Source: a virus. From it: DNA of 47,936 nucleotides. The stretch covers positions 1 through 47,936 of IMG/VR virus record IMGVR_UViG_3300009788_000140, one strand, 5' to 3'. Position 1 is the first letter of the stretch. Every line of letters begins with the position of its first letter. This document shows positions 14,406 to 23,000 of the stretch, in pieces. Position numbers and translations under genes: made by a program. The notes beneath the pieces were generated by a model. The model was given only the letters and a program-made list of their open reading frames with translations. It did not search any database and was not told where the DNA came from.

Positions 14406-15416
14406 ATGAGTTTTCCAGTCGCATCAACCCCCTTTCGAGGGTCAACGCCATCGGTGGCCTACACAGGGACATTCATCCCTGAAGTATGGTCAGGTAAACT
14501 TGTAGAGAAATTCTACAAGGCTACCGTTCTCGGTGCCATCGCTAACACGGACTATGAAGGCGAAATCAAGAACTTTGGTGACAAGGTTCAGATTCGTTCA
14601 CGTCCGACCATCACCATCCGTGATTACAAGGCCGATCTCGATCTGTCCTTGGATCGTCCGTCTGTTGATAAGCAAACGCTCAACATTGACAAGGGTAAAT
14701 ACTTTAACCTTGGTCTTGATGACGTTATGGAACTTCAGTCCGACATTGACCAGTTGTCGATTTGGGCCGAAGACGCTTCCGAACAGATGAAGATCACCAT
14801 TGACAGTCAAGTGCTTAACGGCTCGACCGCTGGCGATGGCACGGGTATCGTCAATTCCACCTTGCTCGACGCCAACAACGTCGGTAACACAGCCGGTGTC
14901 ATCTCTGGTGTGCTGCGGCTTGGTACCGATGGTGACCCTACTCATATCGCGAAAGCGGATGTAGGTACGGGTGCCGGTAATGATGGCTCGAACGAGATGG
15001 GCATTACAAACTATCTCGTGAATCTGGGCACTTGCCTCGATGAGCAGAACCTCCCGGAGACGGGCCGGTTCGTTGTCATTCCAGCTTGGGTTGCTGGTAT
15101 GATCAAGAAGTCCGATCTGCAAGACGCATCGTTGTCCGGTGATGGCACGTCCATCCTGCGTAATGGTCGCCTCGGCATGATCGATCGCTTCACGATCTAC
15201 CTGTCGAACATCCTTGTTCCTGCCAGTGGTTACTCCACTGCTTATCCGGTGATCTTCGGTACGAAGGCTGCTCTGACGTTTGCTTCGCAATACGTCAATC
15301 TGGAGACTCTGCGCTCCGAGCGTTCCTTCACGAATATCCTCCGTGGCTTGCAAGTTTTCGGTTATCGTATCGTGAACGGCGTAGCCCTCGGTTGCGGATT
15401 CGTCGAGAACAACTAG
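14406..15416 (+). CDS. Major capsid protein (HK97 fold)
   Basis: A 336-aa protein with Shine-Dalgarno AGGAG before ATG, after the scaffold gene. Features typical of phage coat proteins include an N-terminal FIPEVWSGKLVEKFYKA segment (residues 23-39), a strand-rich middle (KVQIRSRPTITIRDY at about 60-74), a helical spine-like stretch with IDQLSIWAEDASEQM, and a C-terminal part with GRFVVIPAWVAGM and a closing LRGLQVFGYRIVNG. It builds the icosahedral shell around the scaffold. Length fits a minimal HK97 fold without an N-terminal protease domain. A strong hairpin follows the gene. Confidence 0.88.
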   Translation: MSFPVASTPFRGSTPSVAYTGTFIPEVWSGKLVEKFYKATVLGAIANTDYEGEIKNFGDKVQIRSRPTITIRDYKADLDLSLDRPSVDKQTLNIDKGKYFNLGLDDVMELQSDIDQLSIWAEDASEQMKITIDSQVLNGSTAGDGTGIVNSTLLDANNVGNTAGVISGVLRLGTDGDPTHIAKADVGTGAGNDGSNEMGITNYLVNLGTCLDEQNLPETGRFVVIPAWVAGMIKKSDLQDASLSGDGTSILRNGRLGMIDRFTIYLSNILVPASGYSTAYPVIFGTKAALTFASQYVNLETLRSERSFTNILRGLQVFGYRIVNGVALGCGFVENN

Positions 15417-15446
15417 TCCCTAGCGGATTAGTTTGGGCTGATTCAG

Positions 15447-15480
15447 ACCCCGGTCGTGCCTTCGGGTGCGGCTGGGGTTT
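15447..15480 (+). terminator. Intrinsic terminator after the capsid gene
   Basis: A 14-bp stem (15447-15460 with 15465-15478, allowing four G-U pairs) is closed by a C(UUCG)G tetraloop and followed by UUU, then CCC. The U tract is short, so termination is probably partial. It would make capsid mRNA more abundant than adaptor and tail mRNA. Confidence 0.7.
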
Positions 15481-15497
15481 CCCAGAGGAGCAGGACG

Positions 15498-15875
15498 GTG
15501 GCTAAGACCTACAAAGACATCATTACTGAAGCGCGAGTCCTTCTTCAAGACACCGACTCCGAGAGCTACCGGTACACTGAGGTGGTCCTCATCGCAATCG
15601 TAAACCGTGGGTTGCAATCAGTTGGCCGATCTCGCCCCGATGCCTGCTACGATCTTTACACAGAGAATTCACTCGAAGTCCCCGAACTGGTGGAGAGTTC
15701 TCCGGGTAGCGATCAAGTCATTTACACTGCTGCTTTCGGTTTGGAGATGCAGTTCTTCAATCCCCTCCTTTCATATCTCGTAGGCATCGCCGAACTGGTT
15801 GATGACGAGTATACTGAGGATGGTCGGGCAGCATTGCTGCTCCAGTCATTCAAAGCGGAGCTAATGGGGTTGTAA
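15498..15875 (+). CDS. Head-tail adaptor-type protein
   Basis: I place the start at GTG 15498, with GAGGAG upstream, because the alternative ATG at 15456 lies inside the terminator hairpin. The 125-aa product begins MAKTYKDIITEARVLLQDTD, and the pattern YRYTEVVLIAIVNRGLQ (about residues 24-40), a turn, and a C-terminal helix pair fits the small adaptor proteins that plug beneath the portal in podophages. It comes directly after the capsid gene and 1 base before the next structural gene, as expected. Confidence 0.7.
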   Translation: MAKTYKDIITEARVLLQDTDSESYRYTEVVLIAIVNRGLQSVGRSRPDACYDLYTENSLEVPELVESSPGSDQVIYTAAFGLEMQFFNPLLSYLVGIAELVDDEYTEDGRAALLLQSFKAELMGL

Positions 15876-15876
15876 C

Positions 15877-16551
15877 ATGGCTACTGAATACACCGTATCA
15901 ATTAACGCTTTACTGAAAGACACCTTGCCTGAGTTGCCGGGTGTTGTTCGTTCGGTAGCGGCGAAGGAGTTTCGTCTGACCCTCCGTGAGTTCTTCGAGA
16001 AGACCTATGCATGGACAGCAGTTGTCAAGTCGGTTGTGGTTCCTCTCGGTGAGACACCCATCCAGTTGACTGACTCTGATGCTAATACAGAGGTCATTGG
16101 CATCATGCATGTTGCCAAGGGTAACACTGACGATGGCTTCGTGGACCTGATTCCATTGGCGGATCGTCCTTCGTCACGGTCACAAGGCGACACCGCCGAG
16201 TACCCAGACACGTGGTACGTCACTTCGAACCCCGATGAGTTGGTGCTGTACCCATATTTGAGTGTAGCTACAACCGATACACTGACTGTGAAGGTCGCTC
16301 TGATGCCGTCGTTTGATCTCGATGCAACTGAGAATGTACTGCCGAGACAGATCGTATCCAAGTACTACGATGCGATCATGGATGGCTTCCTTGCGCGTAT
16401 GTATGGACATCCGAATAAGCCCTACTCTGCCCCTATACTCGCAACGTCAAAACGTACCAGCTTTGTTACCTCAATGGGGTTCTATGCAGCCCAACGTAAG
16501 AGGGGCTATAATGGTACTCCCAACTGGCGGTACCCCGGAGGATGGAAGTAA
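15877..16551 (+). CDS. Tail/adaptor structural protein
   Basis: A 224-aa protein 1 base after the previous gene. The N-terminal helix (INALLKDTLPELPGVVRSVAA) is followed by beta-rich segments (VVKSVVVPLGETPIQL) and a C-terminal region with RQIVSKYYDAIMDGFLARMY. The layout resembles the tail-tubular or adaptor proteins that ring the portal. Its position between adaptor and tail-protein genes agrees. No enzymatic motif is seen. Confidence 0.65.
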   Translation: MATEYTVSINALLKDTLPELPGVVRSVAAKEFRLTLREFFEKTYAWTAVVKSVVVPLGETPIQLTDSDANTEVIGIMHVAKGNTDDGFVDLIPLADRPSSRSQGDTAEYPDTWYVTSNPDELVLYPYLSVATTDTLTVKVALMPSFDLDATENVLPRQIVSKYYDAIMDGFLARMYGHPNKPYSAPILATSKRTSFVTSMGFYAAQRKRGYNGTPNWRYPGGWK

Positions 16552-17669
16552 TGCCTAACAATATTGTATTCACCAACAACGCTAGTGCGCTTCTTGCCGC
16601 GACTATAAACAGCACTGCACTATCCATTCAGGTCGCCGCTGGCTATGGTGCGAATTTCCCTAGTCCGACAGGGGACCAGTATTTTTACCTGACTTTGGAA
16701 GACGACGCTGGAACCATCGAGATCGTGAAGATCACCGGTCGCGCTAGTGACATCCTTACACTGGACTCCGTTGCCGATCGTGGGCAGGACGGCACGACCG
16801 CCGCTACCCATGCGTTGAACACTACCCGATGCGAGCTTCGCCTCGTCAAGTCCACTATGGAGGAATTCCTCCAGAAGAACGGCGGTGGGATGACTGGCGA
16901 TCTCGACGTGAACGCGAACAACTTGGTCGATGCATATCTCACTGGTTCCGCCACTCGTATGCTCGCTGGTCAGATTGTCAATGTTCCACTGCGCGGTTTG
17001 CTCGATACGTCTACAAACGAGATCGCCGTCCCGACTGACGGTACGTCACGAGCCACTGCTGGTGGCACTGCCATCCTTGCTGTTGGCGATGACATTGTTG
17101 CTGAACTTGACACGGCAGGCGTTATCATTCTCGACAGTGCTACTATCGGCGTACGCGTTCCTGCTGGGGCATACTTCCGATTAGAAGGTGCCACTGCCGC
17201 GAATCACATGAACGTCGCGCACGATGACACTGACGTAGCCTTCACGTTCCCTAACACAACTCAGGTAACTTGGGACACCGATCTTGTCATGGCTGCTCCG
17301 ATCAAGATGGCAGGCAATGAAATCCAATTCGCGTCGCTGGTCGACTTCTCTCTTAAGAAGCAGGCTGTCTCGGGAATCGCTACGACTGTAGTAGATTATG
17401 AAGATGGCTCCTACGTCACCCTCACCCTCACGGCCGATATTGGGACCCTGACCTTGGACAACCCACCGGCTGTTGACGTCGGTGTGTTCCGATTCAAGGT
17501 CATTCAGGACTCCACAGCCCGTACGATTACGTGGCCCGCTAGCGTGAAGTGGCCCGGTGGTAGCGCCCCGACTCTCAGCACTGGTAGTGGAGAGATCGAC
17601 TTCATTGATCTCTGGACCGATGATGGGGGTACTACTTGGTATGGTGCCTACAACTCGGACTGGTCGTAA
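16551..17669 (+). CDS. Tail fibre/appendage-like beta protein
   Basis: The ATG at 16551 forms TAATG with the previous stop. The 372-aa product has an N-terminal domain (FTNNASALLAATINSTALSI) seen in virion appendage proteins, GGGMTGDLDVNANNLVD (about residues 108-124) as in trimeric fibre shafts, and a C-terminal region ending WYGAYNSDWS that resembles fibre or spike tips. Repetitive short strands suggest a trimeric fibre. It probably binds host surface or anchors a longer fibre. Confidence 0.65.
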   Translation: MPNNIVFTNNASALLAATINSTALSIQVAAGYGANFPSPTGDQYFYLTLEDDAGTIEIVKITGRASDILTLDSVADRGQDGTTAATHALNTTRCELRLVKSTMEEFLQKNGGGMTGDLDVNANNLVDAYLTGSATRMLAGQIVNVPLRGLLDTSTNEIAVPTDGTSRATAGGTAILAVGDDIVAELDTAGVIILDSATIGVRVPAGAYFRLEGATAANHMNVAHDDTDVAFTFPNTTQVTWDTDLVMAAPIKMAGNEIQFASLVDFSLKKQAVSGIATTVVDYEDGSYVTLTLTADIGTLTLDNPPAVDVGVFRFKVIQDSTARTITWPASVKWPGGSAPTLSTGSGEIDFIDLWTDDGGTTWYGAYNSDWS

Positions 17670-18132
17670 TGTTTCCCTTCTCCAGTTTACTCGCTGGGCG
17701 AAGCCAACTGCTTTACCTGCCGTTCATATCTATGACTGTCAATGGCGGATGGACCGCAGCCGCGTATGCGGGCTTTCGGATGGACACGGACAATACTCTG
17801 TACTCACGGAGGAAGCAGGTTTACACGCCGATCACTAACTCGTGGATACATGAGGACTCAAAGGGCTGACCGATGCATCAGAGTTCGAGGTACGGCTATT
17901 CAATATCGATCAATCCGCTATTGGGCAGGGTACTTTTAATGGGCGTGAAGACGAGCTTTGGTATGCGATAACATCAGACCAGCACACGTGGTTGTTTATC
18001 TTCGGCACGGAGTTTGGGCCTTTTATGTCATCGACCGTAACGGGTGAGTTTTCAATTCGTGAGATTGCGGACCCAGCGAACATCGCACACGGCAGTTTCT
18101 CTTTCACTGTTACCTATGAGGGTATGTCATAA
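17669..18132 (+). CDS. Virion protein read through a -1 frameshift site
   Basis: The zero frame from ATG 17669 (TAATG overlap) gives 66 aa ending SKG followed by TGA at 17867-17869. The -1 frame from there to TAA 18130-18132 is open and has no in-frame start until far inside. Joined, they give about 154 aa, with AYAGFRMDTDNTLYS (about residues 34-48) and ASEFEVRLFNID (about 70-81), a pattern I associate with small phage beta-sandwich virion proteins that are single uninterrupted frames. The break falls exactly on AAAGGGC (17860-17866), a canonical X-XXY-YYZ slippery heptamer with the stop codon next. Function is unknown; position between two tail genes suggests a virion part. A one-base sequence error in the GGG run is the alternative. 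Confidence 0.65.
17860..17866 (+). promoter_or_regulatory. Candidate -1 ribosomal frameshift site
   Basis: A-AAG-GGC in the zero frame, so Lys and Gly tRNAs can re-pair with AAA and GGG one base back. The zero-frame TGA follows at once. A GAGGA lies four bases upstream, closer than the usual stimulatory spacing. I see no strong downstream stem-loop. Confidence 0.5.
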
Positions 18133-20009
18133 TGCCCGCCATCAAGCTAGAAGCATTTCAGGGACTAATTCCTCGGGCATCGCCCCGGCTCTTGCCACCG
18201 ATGGCTGCTACGGCTGCGCGTAATACCAAACTCCTGAATGGGGAAGTGCGAGGCTTTCGTGCGTTGCGTGAGGAAGCCAGCTTTACAGCCGGGCCAGTCG
18301 ATCCTGTCAAGCGGGCGATTCGTGTCGTTGATAATGATGGCGTACTCGATGACACATGGCTTACGTTTGACTCTCGTGACGTAGATGTGGTGCGTAGTCC
18401 TATCGTGAACGATGCCTACGATCGCTACTATTGGGCTGGTGAAGGCCGTCCGACGATGAACACTTACGCTCGGATTGAGAACGGCGACGCCGGATACTAT
18501 CTTGGCGTCCCCACACCCACGAACGCATTAAGCGTGACACCCCCTTCAGGTTCGGATGAAACGCGGGCTTACGTATACACATTCCAAAGCACGTACGGCG
18601 AGGAAGGACCACCGTCGCCACCGACGATCGCAACTGGTGATGCTGGTCAGTGGGATTTGGCAAACATGGATACAACCATCCCTGATGCAGCGAGTCGCCC
18701 GGCGAGTGGTTGGAAGATCAACATCTACCGAACTGTAACAGGCTCGACAAGCTCAAATTTTTACTTCGTCGCTCAGATTGATCTTACTGATGTGCTTTAC
18801 GAGGACAACGAGTCTACTGAAACAGTCGCCCGCAATCGCCTACTGGAGTCGGTTACATGGGTGGAGCCGCCGACTGATTTGGAAGGCTTCGTCGCTATGC
18901 CTAATGGCTACCTCGTCGGTTGGAAAGGTAGGAGACTTGTGTTCTCAGAGCCGTACCGTCCGCACGCTTGGCCCGCAGGTTACGAACTCAGTACTGAGTA
19001 CCCAATCGTGGGACTCGTTGTCTGGGGTTCCACACTCGTGATCGGAACCAAGTCGCAGCCATATTTCGGACAGGGGACTACACCACTCGCGTTTACAATG
19101 CAGAAGCTTGATGCTGTCGAGCCCTGCTTGTCTCGGCGCGGTATGGTGGCGACGACTGCCGGTGCTTATTACCCGTCGATCAATGGCCTTGTCCTTGCCA
19201 ATTCAAGTGGCGCGAGGATCATTACGCAGGACATCTTGACGAAGGAAGAATGGGCCGCTTACGACCCGCAGAATATTTTCGCCGCGCAGTTTGGGCTGCA
19301 ATACATTGCGTTCAACAGCGAGAACTTCGGCTTCATTTTCAATCCCACAGAGCCGCAAACGAAACTGGTGGAATTGGATGGCTTTTCGGATATCGAGGGG
19401 ATCGAGACTGACCCGTACTCAGGTAAGGTACTCATCTTACAAAACAACCGGGCGATGGAATGGGACCCGACAGTTTCCGAGCGTCTCAACTGGCGTTGGC
19501 AATCGAAGATATACCAGTTCAAAGAGCCGCTGAATTTTGGAGCGTGCAAGCTCGACTTCCTAGCGGGTGTCGAGGACAATACTGACGACACCAGTGCTTA
19601 CTACGGTGCATATGATACGGCGCTGTTCGCCGCTGTGCCTGATGGCGTTGCTGGCGATCTTGACTATAACCCCGGTCTGAGCACGCTCAATGGCGGCGCT
19701 CTCGGTGGCGCACCAGCGCAAGCTGATGGCCTTGTCCCTGCATGGGCGGAAGCTGAGACGCGACAACCAATGGGGGGCAGTCTTATGTATCCAGTGACGC
19801 TGCTGAACTCCCAGACGCTCTCTGTTCGGTTACAGGTTAAGGTTGGGCCAGACGCCGAGATCAAGTTTGACAAGATCATTTACAATGAGGGTATTTTCCG
19901 ACTGCCGATGGGATTCAAATCTGATCTTTGGCAGTTCAATTTCTTAGGCAACACCGATTTCTATTCGGCGCAGATAGCTACCACCCCGCGAATGCTGAAG
20001 GTGGTCTAA
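18132..20009 (+). CDS. Tail nozzle-like structural protein
   Basis: A 625-aa protein beginning MPAIKLEAFQGLIPR, in a TAATG overlap. Its early part has YDRYYWAGEGRPTMNTYA (about residues 97-114) and GYYLGVPTPTNALSV (about 121-135), followed by an Ig-like region (YVYTFQSTYGEEGPPSPP) and many propeller-like strands with GYLVGWKGRRLVFSEPYRP. This order matches large nozzle/tail-tip proteins of podophages, which close the tail below the adaptor ring. No enzyme motif is visible. Confidence 0.65.
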   Translation: MPAIKLEAFQGLIPRASPRLLPPMAATAARNTKLLNGEVRGFRALREEASFTAGPVDPVKRAIRVVDNDGVLDDTWLTFDSRDVDVVRSPIVNDAYDRYYWAGEGRPTMNTYARIENGDAGYYLGVPTPTNALSVTPPSGSDETRAYVYTFQSTYGEEGPPSPPTIATGDAGQWDLANMDTTIPDAASRPASGWKINIYRTVTGSTSSNFYFVAQIDLTDVLYEDNESTETVARNRLLESVTWVEPPTDLEGFVAMPNGYLVGWKGRRLVFSEPYRPHAWPAGYELSTEYPIVGLVVWGSTLVIGTKSQPYFGQGTTPLAFTMQKLDAVEPCLSRRGMVATTAGAYYPSINGLVLANSSGARIITQDILTKEEWAAYDPQNIFAAQFGLQYIAFNSENFGFIFNPTEPQTKLVELDGFSDIEGIETDPYSGKVLILQNNRAMEWDPTVSERLNWRWQSKIYQFKEPLNFGACKLDFLAGVEDNTDDTSAYYGAYDTALFAAVPDGVAGDLDYNPGLSTLNGGALGGAPAQADGLVPAWAEAETRQPMGGSLMYPVTLLNSQTLSVRLQVKVGPDAEIKFDKIIYNEGIFRLPMGFKSDLWQFNFLGNTDFYSAQIATTPRMLKVV

Positions 20010-23000
20010 TGGCCCAAATCTCATTCGATCCCAACAAAGCGTATCCCTCGATACCGACAGTCGGAACTGATCTCGAATCGCACTCCCGTGCGATCGAAGC
20101 GATCAGGGAAGCACTGCAAGTTCACGAGCGCCGGTCCAAAGACGTGCTCAACAGCTTCGTTCGGGTTCAAGAACTAGCCGACCTCGGGTTGATCCAACTC
20201 GATGGTTCCATCGTTGAAGATATAACGCCGATCGATGAGATCACAACCCACCACCATAACCAGACTTACATACGTCTGGATGGAACCCTCGGGCCGACCA
20301 GCTACATCCAGTTCGATACTGAATATACTGACGGATCAAGCGAGGGCAAACTTCAGTGGAATATAGACGACGGTACCCTTGAGTTTGGCTTACCCGGTGG
20401 GCAGGTAAACCTTCAGATAGGGCAAGAGCAAGTCATCCGTTGCCGTAACACGACTGGTTCACAGATCGACAACGGTGAGGTCGTGTACATCATCGGTGCA
20501 TCAGGCAACAAGCCATTGATCGCCCTTGCTGATGCGGCTCTTATTGAAACAGCGCACGTCTTAGGGATAGCTACAGAGAACATCGCCCACAATGATAATG
20601 GGTTTGTCAATTTATCCGGTTTGGTCCGGGATGTGAATACAGACGGGATGACGCCGGGTGATGAACTGTGGTTGGACTCAACGCCGGGTGGATTCACTAA
20701 CGTCAGACCCGCACCCCCAAACCAGACAGTTGCCGTTGGTCGCGTCGTCGTTGCTAATGTAAGCGCGGGCGTTGTTCTCTCCCACCCCGACCCCTCCCAT
20801 AGAGAGACGGATTTAGACCTCTTGTTTGTGGGTACGGCTCTGGATAGTCCTGTTGTGGATGTTACAAGCAACGGGACGGTAATTACCCTAGCGTTGGATA
20901 CGGCGGGTGGCGTTGACATGCGGATCGTTTTCTCAACTGGTACGCTTACGCTTGACTGCCACCCAACGCCAGTAACGATTGCGTTGACACCCGGCACTGA
21001 TATTTCCCCGACGCTCAACTACGTTTATGTACTTGAGTCTACCGGCGCACTGGCGGTTTCAACGACGAGTTGGCCCTCTGCCGAGCATGCACCGATCGCG
21101 ACTGTGATGTGTCAGTCAGCGGCGTCAGCGCAGACGGACGGGCTATACAAAGTACATGCTTGGACAGACCACGTTGCCGATGCAAACAAGGGCCACCTTG
21201 GGCATATCAACTACTGGATACGTAGCAGGCCAGCGGGCTGGACGTCTGGTGCACTTGCCCTTGTTACCGATGGTGTTGGTGTGTTTGACCTTGCAGTTAG
21301 CTCTGGTGAAATACTTCAGTTGCATCCACATACATGGCCCGCGTTTGATACGTCGACTGGATCGGAAGTCATGGTCGTCAATGATTCGGTTGCAGCCTAC
21401 GTTCGCTCGGGCGACTTGACGGGTATAACCTTGGATGCAAGCGGCGTATCGCTAAGTAACAAGTACTTCAATGTCGTTGTTTGGGGTGTGATCTCTGAAG
21501 ATTCCGGTGACTGTCAGGTGATGATTAACCTGCCCACCGACAGTTATACTCTTTCGGCCAGTGCGGAGACTGATGTTGATGGCACAGCGGTATATGATAT
21601 ACCGACCGATTACGCAGGAACGGGTTTCCTGATCGCCCGCTTGACAATGCGCTTGCAAGGCAGCACTTACACTGAGGTACTGAATACAGACCTACGTGGT
21701 AAGTTCCCATCCACGACCGCAGGTGGCGGCGGTGCAGGTGGTGGTGGGGCGACTACTCTTGTCGGCCTTAGCGATACCGATATAGATTCTGCGAGCCAAT
21801 ATGATCTACTGTTCAAAGCAGGGGCGTTTTGGGAAGACACCGATGGGAATCTTCAGTGGAATCCGAGCGGCGCTTATTTACAACTGGCGAACAACTTCGC
21901 GATAAATTGGCTGGATGCTGATACCGTAAGTCAAGAGTTTCTCGTTCTCAACACCACCGGAGAATCGATACCGGGCGACTTAGTAGTGCAGATCGACTTT
22001 AATGACGGCTCCGAAGGTGGCACTTCTGCTGTCAACAATGGGTCTGCTGACGATCCTGTTTTCGCGACAAACACCTCCACCACTGCTGCTTCTGCGTTCG
22101 AGGGAGCGTTCGGTTGTCATATCATCGGCGCGTCTAATTCAGCGTATAGGGTAGAGATAAACGAAGGAGCGATCACCACCGATGCCTTCGGTATGAACGG
22201 TAACGATTTCTCCGTTCACTTCCGGTACAAATTATTCGAGCAAGCAGGGTCAAACTATATCTGCGAGGCGAAGACGGATATTGGAGGGGATGGTGATTGG
22301 TCTATTCAGCTTGATGGATTCAAGCGGTTGGAGTTCAGAATAGATGGTGTCGATCTAATATCTGACACTGACGTTCTTGACGCAGACACGTGGTATCACG
22401 TCGCCATGACGAAATCTGGTGACCTTATACGCCTTTTCAAGAACGGCTTCTTGATAGGATCGTATTCGTCAAGCTCTGGCGACTTTCCATCAGCAGATTC
22501 AGTCGAAGTATGGCTGGGTCGCTTCCATACCATGATGATTGACAGCCTCGTCATCGTGAAAAACCATGCGATATGGACTGATGATTTTACGCCTCCTGCA
22601 TTACCGGGCGCAACTCAAGTACAGACTTTCACCGTTGGTGATCCTGCTTTTGCTACCGTCATCGACGGACTGACACTCGATCTCACGTCAGATGAAACTG
22701 ACATTCACGGCACTCTGCACGTTTTTGGTGCAGTTGACTATGATACTACCTTGGACGTCCTCGGTGCAGTTACATTTGTCACCACCCTGAACGCTCAGGG
22801 GGCAGTTGACTTTGACACTACCCTGAACGTCGATGGGGCAGTTACATTTGTCACTACCCTGAACGCTCAGGGGGCAGTTGACTTTGATACTACCCTGAAT
22901 GTCGACGGAGTGGCTTCTTTTCAAGACGACCTATCTCTCAGCGCTGAGTCGGCTATCAACATCGATGACACTGAAGTAATGTCTCTTATTCCCGGAGTAT

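Noticed and set aside
22727-22942. Tandem repeats as a CRISPR-like array
   Set aside because: Units are contiguous, in frame and encode a regular 12-residue motif; there are no spacers.
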